The position numbers and the translations under genes were made by a program. Shown piece by piece: positions 1 to 10,610 of a DNA stretch of 64,000 nt (position 1 is its first letter; each line of letters opens with the position of its first letter). Under the pieces are notes generated by a model. That model was given only the letters and a program-made list of their open reading frames with translations, made no database searches and had not been told where the DNA came from. Origin of the DNA: Takakia lepidozioides (taxonomy: Eukaryota > Streptophyta > Takakiopsida > Takakiales > Takakiaceae); the NCBI GenBank assembly GCA_030704615.1, contig CM060734.1:12710001-12774000 (forward strand), given 5' to 3'.

Positions 1-19
1 TGGACAACAATGACATATC

Positions 20-1980
20 ATGTTTATGACCCTGAATCCAAGAGTCATGATAATTGCAGTGTTTGCAAAACATGCAATCAGAGATATTGCCAGAATCCCA
101 GCAGCTGATGTGAAATCTTTGATTCGTGTTATGGGATGCCATGGTGTCTCATCTCCAAAATTTTGCAGGATTCATGGCCGAAAGTGCTCAGGCGAATTTC
201 AATGCGGTTTGTATTGTCTTCGGATCGGGTGATCCAAAAGTGCCCATGCCGGAAAGAGAACGTACATGTCTTTTCCATTGGACACAGTCGATGGAAAAAA
301 CATACAAAGGCAGACATCAAGCCGGAGGAAGGGGAGAGATGCAGACTTGGCATCGCAGGTTGTGCCAAAAACAATACAAAGATGCCAAAACTATGGACAG
401 AGGCGAATAATTTGTTCCAAACCATTCGTGCCTGGTGGTTCTCGAGTCTGGGGCTGCATCCCTGGACAGTACAGAGCACTGGAAGACCGGCTTGCATTTG
501 GGCCCTTCCGGTTACAGGAAGTGGGGAGAGTGGGGGAGCATGCATACAAGGTACGTGCTTTGTTGCATGGAAAAATGGATCTTGGTCTCCTTTTTTTCCA
601 TCGTTGTTGTAGAAGTTCTGAAGTGTGTTTTCCCATTGTGCAGCACATGTCCTTTGAGGCGATGACGGACATGCATCTTACAATCTGGCGGCGACCGTGC
701 ACATGTCTGATTGCCCAACAATCAGGAGGAAACGGGAGAAGAGATTTGTATGTGGCGACAACCGACGGACCTGACGCGTGCTCTGATAGCAACAAACCAG
801 GTAACGGGAGTTTTGCGGGTGGGGTTGGTGGCAAAGGTCCAGACAAAAATGAGTTGATGTGCGGTGCAAGAAGATCAGGGGATACTGAGCACGACAGTGT
901 CAGGGCGGTGAGCCTTTATGCCCATGGAAACCCCTCTCGTGTCAAGAGTTCCACATTTTCTGGAAGGCGAGGAGAGATTCGACTCTTGCACGTGAAAATT
1001 GAACACCCCACTGGTTTTCGGATTTGGGATTCGCACAGGGTAGACAGAGACAACTTCTCCATGCCGCGTGTTCCCTTGCATCATAGATCCATGTCCGGAA
1101 CCAACACTGCGGAAGAAACTTCGTCACGACGCCAGGCCCCTGCATCTCCCTCTGTTAAGACAATAGTGCAAGAGAATAACATGCTACCCGATGTGGTGGA
1201 GTCCATGTGCCCCGACGACGTTTGGCACATAGAACGCACCGGTGCTGGGTCTCGGGTGAAATGTTCGGCGATCCGGGGGCACCATTTCAAGAAGTGCACG
1301 TCCTTCATATGAAGAGCAGTGCCTGGACTCCAGCTCCAACTGTCACTGGTTTGTTCCACCAATACGGCCAATCAAGGCCAAGAACCACAAAACCGGGTTG
1401 TAACGCTGATCACTATGGTAGATGCGTGCGTGGAACAGTGCGACCATCGGTGGTCATGAAGCCTGCTTCACCAAGCGTTTTGCCTGTGAAGGTGGGGACA
1501 GGTCTCTCAACTCAAGAGATTGCAATGCTGGAGGATGCGGGCTTTGCCCTTGAATGCAACGGACTGTGCGTGCAGGTGCATCGAGTTCTGCAAGTTATGA
1601 TTGATCCAGCAGATGCTCATTTGTGACCAAATAGACAGAATGGAAAGCGTTTCCCTCCAATTGCTGAATACTTCGGCAAAGTGGAATCGCAAGAAGCCGC
1701 AAGCTCGTGTGTGGCAGGCACAACGGAAGTTACTGATCTTAGTGGTATGGCCGGCTCTACAGAATGGTGACATCGACATCTGCTCTGCAGGACAAATCTT
1801 ACGACATCACTGTCTCGAATTTCTCCAATTGCACCTGTCCAGACTTTGTTGGCATGCTTTCAACAAGTTTGGGAAAGAGAGGAAAATTCATTCCATACAA
1901 ACAATCTTCTTGAAGAAGAGGATTTGTGATCCCAAGCGGGACATCTTCATCCACCAGGCCACTATGAGTTTCAATGAGGT
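20..1980 (+). pseudogene. Decayed SWIM/MULE-like transposase remnant
   Basis: Broken plus-strand reading frames carry pieces that look like a plant transposase with a C-terminal SWIM zinc finger. Near 190-400 the translation contains ERTCLFHWTQSMEKTYKG followed by QKQYKDAKTM, a His/Trp-rich pattern typical of the region after the DDE core in this group. Near 1770-1895 another frame reads YDITVSNFSNCTCPDF, a plausible Cys-x-Cys half of a SWIM finger. The expected Cys-x-His that should follow reads as Tyr-Lys-Gln, so the finger is broken. Several frame changes and stops separate the pieces, and no terminal repeats are visible because the window starts inside it. A relic is much more likely than a working gene. 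The assignment rests on motif resemblance only. Confidence 0.4.
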
Positions 1981-2029
1981 GAATACAATATTACAGCGGG
2001 ATACAAGCACATAGGAGCATCCATTAAAT

Positions 2030-3225
2030 GTAGTCATGGTAACTCGGAATTACCTACTTCTAGTTAAGTAGGACATTTTGGATATTTATATTTGTATTTT
2101 GTGTGTTGGGACTTCATTTGGTCTCATATGCCAAGTGAGGTGTCAAGCCTCACTTGAAACATGGGGATGGGTTTTCTCCTTGTGAGGGTTGAGGAGGGCT
2201 CATCTTCTTGTAGTTGAGCCTCCATGAGCCTCTCCCACCTCCATAGCTCTAGGTATTGAGAGGGAGTGTGGTGAGGGATTTGTAGGGTGGATTCCTTTAG
2301 CAAATGTGTCCTTGGCTTGACTTAGTTTATGTGATTGAGTGGATTCATGAGTGGAGTGTTTCCATGTGTGTTCACTTTCCATTATCACTACAAGAAGATG
2401 ACCTTATGCTTGTGAGTGCGGAGTGTAAGGATTAGTTTAGCACTTGTGTTGGTGTACACCAAGGAGTGAGAGAGCTAGGAGAGCTCAAGTATCTCACAAG
2501 GCTTGCAAGGTGTTGCAAGGGAGAGTGTTTTTGCATTGCATCAAAGAGGTGGAGAGCTCAAGGAGAGAGCTCTTGAGTTACAAGACTTTGCAAGTATTGC
2601 AAGGAGAAAGTCTTGTATGTGTAGAAACATTATTGTGCACTAAGGGTTTGAGAGCTTGAAAAATAGTTCTTGCATCACAAGAGAAATGTCTTGTGTGTGG
2701 AGAAGATAGGCACTTGGGTTTCAAGATCAAGCTCCAGTTGTTCAGATGGGGTGTGAAAGAGAAGCCAAAGAGCGGCACATGCTTGGGTTGGAAATACCAT
2801 AGAAGGAGGACAACAAAGATAGCTTGAGGAGCATTGAGTAGCTTAAGAGAAGCTAAGAAATGGTTGTTCTATCCATGGTGAAATGAAGCCAAATGGGGTT
2901 TCATTTGGTTGATAAACAAGCAAGCTAAAGCGCTAGAAGGGAGTGCTTTTGCTAGTTCTATGAGTTCTTGGATTGCTCTTGGTGAAGCAAGTGGTTGACC
3001 AAGTAAGTGACGCGTGTGTGGAGCATGCTTTCCAAGTGTGGCTTCCAACTTCAAGCTTGAGGAAAGCTAGAAGGTGAAGTGAGCAAGTTCATTCCTTTGT
3101 GCATGAGGTGGTGCATGTTGTGGAAGAGAAGCCAAGGAGCTACACAGGCTAGGGCTTGAAGACAACAAAAGCAAACACTTGGAGAGCATCAAGAAGCTCA
3201 AGATAACCCCAAAAGGAAGCATGTG
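2030..3225. repeat. Unclassified AG-rich repeat with internal duplication
   Basis: This gene-free stretch is rich in repeated words such as GCAAGG, GAGAGCTC and CTTGAG. Two segments, about 2745-2885 and 3118-3243, resemble each other from a GAAGCCAA(A/G)GAGC start through a shared ACAACAAA core to a TCTATCCATG end, so part of it is an old direct duplication. The composition resembles a retrotransposon LTR or TRIM-type sequence, but no paired copy or primer-binding site is visible. No coding content is supported. Confidence 0.35.
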
Positions 3226-4420
3226 GGTGAAAATTCTATCCATGATGATGTAACTAGCATTTGTGCTGGCTATACCATCCAAGCACAAGCAATGATAACA
3301 GAGCTGTCCAGTCAAAGGACCAACAAGAGTAATGCAGCAGCCCATCTTGAGAACATCTCCATATCTGATTCTGAGGTGCCGGTGGCATTCTTTCCTATGT
3401 ACCTTGGAGATGTATAGATGTAACCTACCAGTACACTGACAAGAGGGTGGGCGGTAGCAGTATCACTAACCCTGCTGATATGCAAATTGTTTTTGGCTTG
3501 GCAAATCACCAACCTAATGGAAGTTCCGGCAGGCATAAATGTTGGCCCCACCATTCTGAAAGATGACATGAACCATGACGAGTCCTAGACTAGCCCCCTA
3601 ATTCGAATTTCTGTAAATCTAATCAGAGATCCTTACAACCAAATGGCTTAAATCTGCATCCGGGAATAAAGTCTTTCAAGTGATTGACCGCGTGATGTAA
3701 GAGCGGTAACATCATGAATCCATCATGAGATGCCGATAGCTTCGACCCCGTGCCAGCCGGTGCCAAAAATACCTGATGCTGTCTGCCGAACTGAAACTCA
3801 ACTTCTGTCTCACAAGCCTGCACACACAGTTCATAAGCTAAAACCCCTGCTTGTGGAGTTCTAGTACAATGTATGAGTGTCTATTCAGTGTCATAGGTAG
3901 GATGAATCTCTGGCAAAGACATGAACGTTTACAGAGAATAGTACCATCGAACAAGACATCGCATGATGCCAATTGATGTTGGTCTAATGTAAGGGGGGGC
4001 CCTTTGTTGATAGAGAAGACCCACCTGCCACTCCCAACCAAAAACACGTCATATATAACTCTAACCCTGGACACTTTTGAGCACACCGACTGGTCCAAGT
4101 TAAATGGAACAGACCTAATTCGCATGGGGGGAGGTAGCAAGGGAAGAAAGAGATGAAAGATATTTGCCTTCTGGCTATAAGGGTTAAGCTGACATGAGTG
4201 TTGTTGTGCAACTTGACACTCCCTCCTCCAGAAAGAAGAAAGGCCTCTGTTTGGAAACTTTAGAGGGTCTTTACAATTTTTTGTTGCATTTGTTGCTGCT
4301 TGCCCTTTCCGGCTATCTTGGTTTTGCTGACATGTTACTTGAACAAGTTCTATATTTAAGTTTGATCTTGGTGCCCCTTTCCTTGAAACAAAGCAGAGGA
4401 GAGGGGGCCCATGTGCACTA
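3226..4420. other. Gene-free or unassigned stretch
   Basis: Short open stretches occur on the minus strand, for example about 3630-3823, but I recognise no domain and see no convincing splice pattern. The sequence is ordinary AT-moderate DNA with no clear repeat. It may contain introns or the 3' region of the minus-strand exon series that follows. Confidence 0.3.
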
Positions 4421-4574
4421 AAGGAAGCCCACCTCCACAAGCGCAAGAGCTGCAGGGTCATCCAAGAGCTCCTTGCCTTCACCTAAATAATTCACCTGCC
4501 ATGTCATACAGAAACTCAGGTAGGATTTCAAAGCAGGGCTGAAACCAAATACACTGGATGCACCTCATTATCTT

Positions 4575-4645
4575 TGCTGCAAAGATGGCCCAGTGGTTAG
4601 GGCACAAGGCTGCCTTGCAATGGTCACTGGTTCAAAAACCACATT
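4575..4645 (+). repeat. tRNA-like SINE head (A and B boxes)
   Basis: A Pol III A-box-like TGGCCCAGTGG at 4586-4596 is followed 32 bases later by a B-box-like GGTTCAAAAACC at 4629-4640. The spacing fits a tRNA or tRNA-derived SINE, but the arms do not form a clean tRNA cloverleaf, so a SINE head is likelier than a functional tRNA. The 3' limit is not clear. Confidence 0.35.
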
Positions 4646-5596
4646 AAAAGGGGGGTCATTGGTTTAACCAGTCACCTAATGTATGTGTACCTAGGGGCTG
4701 TTGAGTTGAAAGTGAAAGGTTTTGGGGTTAGAAGGTGTCCACCTTTCAAAATGGGAGGTAGTGGCAGGGTGAAGAGACACAATACTTTACGCTTGCTTTC
4801 ACAGGAGTCAACCTTTCTTTACTGCAGAATGGCACACTTGAGTTCTGCAAGGAGTGAGTTGAAAAGCTGGGAGTACCTCCACAATGGAGTGACAGCATAG
4901 TTTCTTGCCTTACATGTTCTTTGGGCAGGCTTGCAATGGCTAGTCCGTATAATCAATGCAGTGTTCATCATGGACACTCTGGTACACATACCAGTAAGAA
5001 CAAGCTGGTGCTTCCCCAACTGGGCCAGAAGAGAACGAAATTTCAAAGGCAACGGAAAGCGAAGGCAAGGATAAACATGTACGATGGCACACATGCATCT
5101 AGTAAGCTGATTTCCACCCACCCCAAACTCCGCTTTAGCCAGGGCCTGAATGAGGTCCATGATCTGCAACTGGGCCCGTTGGCGCTGCTTGTCCTTGTGA
5201 GGGGTTTTCGGTGGATGCCTCCAGGGTGCACCATGCTGGAGCACATGGCTGCTGATGTGGCCCAGCCTGGCTTTGTCAGCAAACTCCTGTAGTAACCCCA
5301 GCGCCACATCAATTGCTGGATCAACTGCTGTCACCTACAACATCAACAAACCAAATTGTGTCCTGTTACAGAATACTCATTACTAATTCCACAACCCTCC
5401 AGTTCTCACAATAAGTGGCATGCGCACACTCATCTATAGGTGCCACATATCCTTCTAACACCAGGGCAAGGAAAATTGGAGGAAGGAAAAATGTGGAAAT
5501 GTAACGATCAAACCTCTTATGGAAAGTACTTAACAACTAAGCCACCTCTGAGCAAGATAACCTCCCAACCTTAGAGACCTCTCTTGCCTGCTTGCT

Positions 5597-5746
5597 AAAG
5601 AGTACAGGATCCCTCTTGGTGCTAAGACTCTCTCAAGACTCAGAGTAACCACGTCTGATCGTCACGCTCTCTCTGACTACTTGTCCTTCTGTTCTCTGAC
5701 TGTGTTCTCCTCTCTAGCTTAGCACCAGATCCTTTAAGTACTCTTT
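5597..5746. repeat. Foldback (imperfect inverted repeat)
   Basis: A left arm at 5597-5626 (AAAGAGTACAGGATCC to GGTGCTAAG) is matched in inverted orientation by 5718-5746 (CTTAGCACCAGATCC to AGTACTCTTT). About 90 bases of CT-rich sequence separate them. The arms differ by small indels. It could be a small MITE-like foldback or a hairpin in an old LTR. Confidence 0.45.
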
Positions 5747-7421
5747 GAGGTCTCACCCCCTTGCTCTTAAGATATCCAAGGCTGTAGCTATTCCTGATAT
5801 CCCTTCATGCTCTTAAAGCTTACTTTTTGCTTTACTTGGCTCTAGCCTTCTTTTAGACTTTTGCCAATCTTGACTCTTAAGAAGGGAAGCCACACAAATA
5901 AAGACGAGTAGCTTCTAAAGACCTGCAAATCATTAGGGTTCTAATTTAGATTATTATTTAGTTTAAAATGTTCATTTCATATTGCCATGAGAGTCAACTT
6001 AGTATCGTAGCCTGCACCATGGCCTGGAGCAGGCAGGGGGTTTACGTGGCCGCGACCAATACTAGCAGTTCCTACGCACAGGTAATCGATCTCAATGTAT
6101 GCTGGAGGTGTGATTATTCCACAGACTGTCTGAATCCTGCTGTAAGCTTGTAAGACTTAGTTTAGTGCACATGAAGAATGAAATATATCTGTCATCACTG
6201 GGCCATAATGCCACATTCTTGTGAAGACTCATCATTCTGCACTCACAAAACACCAAGGTCATCTCACTGATGCATCCTAAATCACGGCATGGAGACCATG
6301 TATTTACCTGCACATATGCCAAGTAGAGGTCAATGGAATCCTCCATGGTTGTGGAATCATCCTCTTTCATGAGCCTGTGAACATACCCCTTTCTTCTCCC
6401 GTTAGCAGAGTGCCAGCTTAGTCCTAAGTATGTTCAGCCAGACTTCTACAACATTCATGCTGCGTGGGTAACTGAATTGTGCTGGCAGAAATCCCAAGTA
6501 CTGGTCTTCAGTAAGTATGTCTCCCTTCTAGTGATGGGCAATGTTGGGCACTGAGCAACTGGGGATCATCAGGTTACCAGTTCTGGCCACTTATTGGAAG
6601 ACCTACACCAACAGGACTTGCTCTTTGTAAAGGAAATTTCTCGATAAGACCAAGTGCTGAGAGCAAAGGGACATGTCACATACTCAGAAAAGACATGACT
6701 GTCTTATGAACTGTAGCTCTACGAGATGGCGTGGATTGGGGCTCAGTACACCTGACACAACTCGCCACTGCACATTCCAAAATTCACAACTGGGTCAGTT
6801 CTTGTCCCTTTCACATATGATTGCATAGCACCTCAAGTTCAAACCATCAGATTAACTTGCTTGGATCCTTCTGTCTACTCAAGTTTTCCAAAAAAAATCA
6901 TCCTGTACAAGTGATTCCAGAGAGCCCTAACAGAAAAGTGGGACTAAGAAAAGACCTACCTCAGCTTCACTGACCACACCAGGGACCAAATGAAGTGCTG
7001 CTTCTTGCGGGGTCCATCCAAAAACCTGCTCATCCCTTTTCCCTTCCATGACGATAACCCTATTCCAAACTGGAGAATATTGAACATGGCATGCTTGCCA
7101 ATGCCCACTGTGGGATTCCAAAGCAGATGACATCTTGAGCCCAGGCTGGCAAATTACACATCCAAAAGGCCTGTCTCACAGCTTGCCCAGGCCCTGGACA
7201 GATTCTTCCTGAGTCCACTCTAAGGATTCCCGCAAGGCCAAGAACATATGAATAACAAGCTGAGCCAGATTACAGAAGGATAGCTTGGCTTCAAGTTGCC
7301 AAAGACATCCAAAGCCTGTATTCCATTATTTCACAATCGTATAGTGCTTTCCCTGCGAACGAGCCTCAAAACTATTGATTCTTTTCCTGGGGTTGATTCT
7401 AGTTTTTATTCTACATCTTTT

Positions 7422-7946
7422 TGGCGCCGCAGCCGGGGAAAGACGATGCGGTTTGTGATAATGATGCTTTAATAAGCTTTCAAGATATATATATTTTTAA
7501 GGTTGTTGAAGGAAGACGAGATGACAGGGGAAATCATTCGTAACAGTAAGGTTCCACCACCTTGGTTAAAATTATGTCCTTTTTGCAATCCACGGACTCG
7601 GCACAAAAAGGCAGAAATTCCGGAGTGTTTTTGGAGTCAAAGGAAGAAGGCTAAAACGAACCTTCGGGATTTGAGCCTAAGGAAGACGGCGATGTTAGCA
7701 CTGGCGATAGCCAAGGAGGAGCCGATCCAGCTCCCACCTAATCAAGAGGACCAGACAACAACACTTGAATTGTCTGTCGCAAGAAATCAGGGAGATCGTC
7801 TTGTGTTCTCGATAAAGAAAAAGGGGTTATGGGGAATGAGGGAGTCCCCTGTGAGAACGGAGCATCAGACTAAGGTGAGGGCTGATCGATTGGCAGTGCG
7901 GAAGGGGAGCATGCTCATTTTCCTCTGGCTGCTAATAGAAATGTAG
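7422..7946 (+). mobile_element. Ty3-type retrotransposon 5' remnant (PBS plus frame)
   Basis: The string TGGCGCCGCAGCCGGGGA at 7422-7439 closely resembles the primer-binding site used by many plant Ty3/gypsy (Tat/Athila-like) elements (TGGCGCCGTTGCCGGGGA, tRNA-Asp type). It should lie just inside a 5' LTR. The reading frame at 7503-7946 (147 codons, highly basic) lies in the gag position but has no recognised domain, and no further pol sequence follows. This is probably the 5' stub of a decayed element. The LTR start was not located. Confidence 0.35.
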
Positions 7947-8326
7947 ACTCTGTTGTGGAGCCTGGGAGAATTAACAGGCAATCAACTGTGCATCTGCTGA
8001 GACAGTAGCTAAATACCCTAGGCCTATGATATGTATCAGATATAGCCCCTTTCAGTGATTTCTAACGGAAATTTTGTGGCTACAAATGCATCACTGGTCA
8101 GGACTGATCCAACCTTATCAGGTCTAGTCTCCACAGTGAGAGAGAATCGAACTTGTTCTTTTGTGTTTCAACTTTCCCTCATTTCTAAGATCACATCAGA
8201 CCTTTACGAATACGCAACATATCCAAATTCATTTGTAGAAAGACCACCAGAACATTATCTACTCATACACGAAGTAAATTGGTCATAGAAAGTGGACTAG
8301 CCACTTAAGTGAGGTACAATCAAGCC

Positions 8327-8949
8327 TCAACAGGTGGGGAGGGAGGGCAGACCTTCGTCATCAAATTTATCCCAGTCATTCAAATCAGTAGCATTCTCCT
8401 GAACACTGCCTTGCCAACCTGTAGCACCAAATTCAACCCCTTCGAGTACCCTGGAAAAACTGATATCAAAGAGAAAACTTTCAGATAAGAAGGTCACTTC
8501 ACTACATAACTTGTTTCAGCATTGAAAAGGTTCCCGACCCTCTGCTTTTTGAAGTTTTAGGCTAAATGGTCTGCCACAACATGTGACAATGCACTCTAAG
8601 CCAATCTGACTCCCTTGTGAAGGTCTGTGTGACAGGAAACTAAGTAGATTAACAGGTATCTCAATTGCTAGAAGAACTCTTTAATTAAGGACTAGAAATA
8701 TAGCAAGATGATGAGTGGAAGAGAGTGTTGTACATTAGTAAGAAGAAAAACAGAAAAAAAAATATGAAGATTCTTCTCCGTGCTACACAGGGAAGGAACC
8801 TCACCAAAAGGAAGCTCAGTGGGAGCTGTTGTCCTGGCACGGATACCAAAATGCTTAGTTCGTTCATTCAGAGCTTTCTTTAAATCATCCATATCAGTTG
8901 AAATGTGGAGTGCACCTGACAAAGAATGAACCCCCATAAACTTCAAAAC
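8327..8949 (-). pseudogene. EH1/Pan1-like endocytic adaptor, 3' exon pair
   Basis: Two minus-strand exons join in phase. Exon A is 8949-8789, with a TTTCAG acceptor and a GTGTAG donor. Exon B is 8450-8327, with a TTCCAG acceptor, and ends in TGA. The joined product contains DDLKKALNERTKHFGIR, then PTELPFGE, then GATGWQGSVQE, and ends with NDWDKFDDEGLP. This order matches the C-terminal region of plant EH-domain proteins EH1/Pan1 of the TPLATE endocytosis complex, where LVKALNERCKKYG-like and VELPFGWQ-like blocks precede a DWDKxEDEGF-like acidic block. The upstream EH domains and coiled coil were not found in this window; instead a LINE and ALDH exons lie 5' of it. It is therefore either the 3' end of a gene with very long introns or a detached fragment. 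Confidence 0.55.
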
Positions 8950-9254
8950 CTGAAATCAAGTTTCCTAACGACTGTCTCCTCAACCTTTCCCTGTGAATAT
9001 AGACTACAATGTACCCTCAAAGGGAAAAATCATCTGGGATACTAACCCTCCCAGACCCACCTGTGGGGTTCCAGTCCAAAGATATATGACTCAACCTGAA
9101 ATGAACATAGATAGCTGAAAAGGTGCTTACATGCAAGGGAGTGTTAATATACATTCCATTACACTAGTCTCACGATAAAATGCACAAGCCTGTTCGACAA
9201 ATTGTGCTTGCCGTAGCTTTCAGACACGCTCACCCACATTGGACTAAGCAGAAT

Positions 9255-10563
9255 GGAAAGGATGAGGGGACACGCACACAACAATAAAATAAGAACTTTA
9301 TATCGTTCGCAGAAAGCTCAAAGAGCTTATGGGACAAGAGATTGTACTCATAAGACGTTGTTTGCCGTAGCCTTGTGGCCATTGACCCCGCGCCCAGTTT
9401 GAGCGGGAACAAAAGGGACAGAACCTACCTCTGTCAGGGGCTGACGTTGGTAGTAAGACTTACCTCCATATAAAGAATTAATCCGGGTTTTCCAGATATC
9501 CTCTAGAAATCCCTTCACACAAGCATCAATCTGCTGTGTGTGATTTGCCCAAAAACTAGGCCTCAGGAGGGCCTGGGCTTTTGGCTCAGCCTCGAGACTT
9601 TCAAAGTTGGTAAACAGGGGTACAGGCACAATTCCCTTAATAGATTTGAAGAGAGCGTCTCTTTGGTGAGAGAACCCCGGACAGTGTATCAGAAAATGAA
9701 TACTGTCTTCAGATTGCCCACACAACGGGCAATTGCACTCTCCCTTTCCTCTCTGCTTCTGTTTGCTGTTCAAAGGTAGGCTTCCTGCCCTGAGTTTAAA
9801 TTTCAGTCTAGTGCCGAGAGTGGGTAGACCCTTGAGGTCATCCAAGATGTCCTCCCCCATGTCACAGACTGGAAACAAGTTCAGGGAAGTTTTCTGCCTA
9901 ACTTCATTTTCATCAGACAATCTCATGGCAACAGACATGGCTGAGGACACTACAGCCTCTAAGTCAGATTTATCCAGCAGGGTCAAGACTTGTGGATCCA
10001 GGTCCAGGTCCTTGAGGATCTCTTCTACTCTCTTCTGCCAGGACTTAGCCTGTTTGACAGGGCGGTCCTGTTTCCAAGATATAGAGTCGATTAATTTAGG
10101 ATATCTGGTGTTGGGCATATGTTGCAGCTGACCCCACCATCTGACCTTGAATTCATCTCGTCGGGAGCTTAAGGACGGAATGCCAAACTCACCCCGAACA
10201 GCCACATTGACTGTTTTGGAGCATGCTGACATACACTCCTTAAGCACCCCCACTTGAATGGATTCTAGAGACTTAGCCTGGTTGGAGTTATCAACCCATA
10301 TGGGACAAGAGAGAGAGGGAGAAATGAAGATGTAGCATCTGAAAGCCTTTCAAGTGCAAAGAAATAAGCGTGCAGTAATGGACAGAAGGATGAGGGGGCA
10401 CACACAGAAATGACATGAAACTTCATAACGTCCGCAGAAAGCTCAAAGAGCTTATGGGACAAGAGAGAGAAATGAAATGAAATGAAATGGTACTTTATAA
10501 TGAGAGAAATGATGATGATAGCATCTGAAAGCCTTTCAAGTGCAACGAAACAAGTGTGCAGTA
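9255..10563. repeat. Tandemly repeated segment split by a LINE
   Basis: Segments 9255-9340 and 10388-10462 are near copies. Both run from GGATGAGGG through a CGCAGAAAGCTCAAAGAGC core to TATGGGACAAGAG. A second pair, about 10335-10378 and 10519-10563, shares GCATCTGAAAGCCTTTCAAG. The arrangement implies an older local tandem duplication in which one unit was later interrupted by the LINE copy at 9341-10298. Confidence 0.6.
9341..10298 (-). mobile_element. 5'-truncated LINE, C-terminal part, with 13-bp TSD
   Basis: The minus strand encodes an uninterrupted frame of about 300 residues (10253-9348). It is nearly identical to the 3' end of the LINE at 40345-42887 and includes the start VGVLKECMSACSK and the cysteine motif CNCPLCGQSEDSIHF with a downstream HC, a zinc finger typical of plant and other LINE ORF2 C-termini. 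The insertion is flanked by perfect 13-bp duplications TATGGGACAAGAG at 9328-9340 and 10299-10311, so both ends are defined. The 3' end is ATGAGTACAAT without a long poly(A). Reverse transcriptase and endonuclease are absent, which marks it as a 5'-truncated, non-autonomous insertion. The high identity to the second copy suggests recent activity. Confidence 0.85.
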
Positions 10564-10610
10564 AAAGCCAACTGCAAAGGCAAAGAGGAAAAAAAGTGAA
10601 GGGCCCTTAC

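Larger units (their letters stand above)
4421..7133 (-). pseudogene. Exon-like segments of an unrecognised gene
   Basis: Four minus-strand segments have exon character: about 7133-6960 (contains FGWTPQEAALHLVPG, followed by a GTAGGT donor), 6370-6310 (MEDSIDLYLAYVQ, followed by GT), 5334-5128 (starts after a CAG acceptor with VTAVDPAIDVALGLLQEF; helical, basic in the middle) and 4489-4421 (starts after a CAG acceptor, reads YLGEGKELLDDPAALALVE and stops). I do not recognise the family, and I cannot show that all four belong to one gene. The orientation is the same as the EH1-like and ALDH-like pieces upstream. This may be the 3' part of a host gene or captured fragments. Confidence 0.3.

Noticed and set aside
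266-1312. 348-codon open frame as an intact gene
   Set aside because: Its composition lacks domain similarity, while transposase-like motifs occur in other frames of the same DNA; likely a chance frame in a relic.
3640-3823. Possible ALDH C-terminal exon (KPFGCKDL)
   Set aside because: The resemblance to the PFGG block is only a few residues and the flanking residues do not fit the family.
4575-4645. Functional tRNA gene
   Set aside because: A and B boxes exist, but acceptor and anticodon stems do not pair convincingly.
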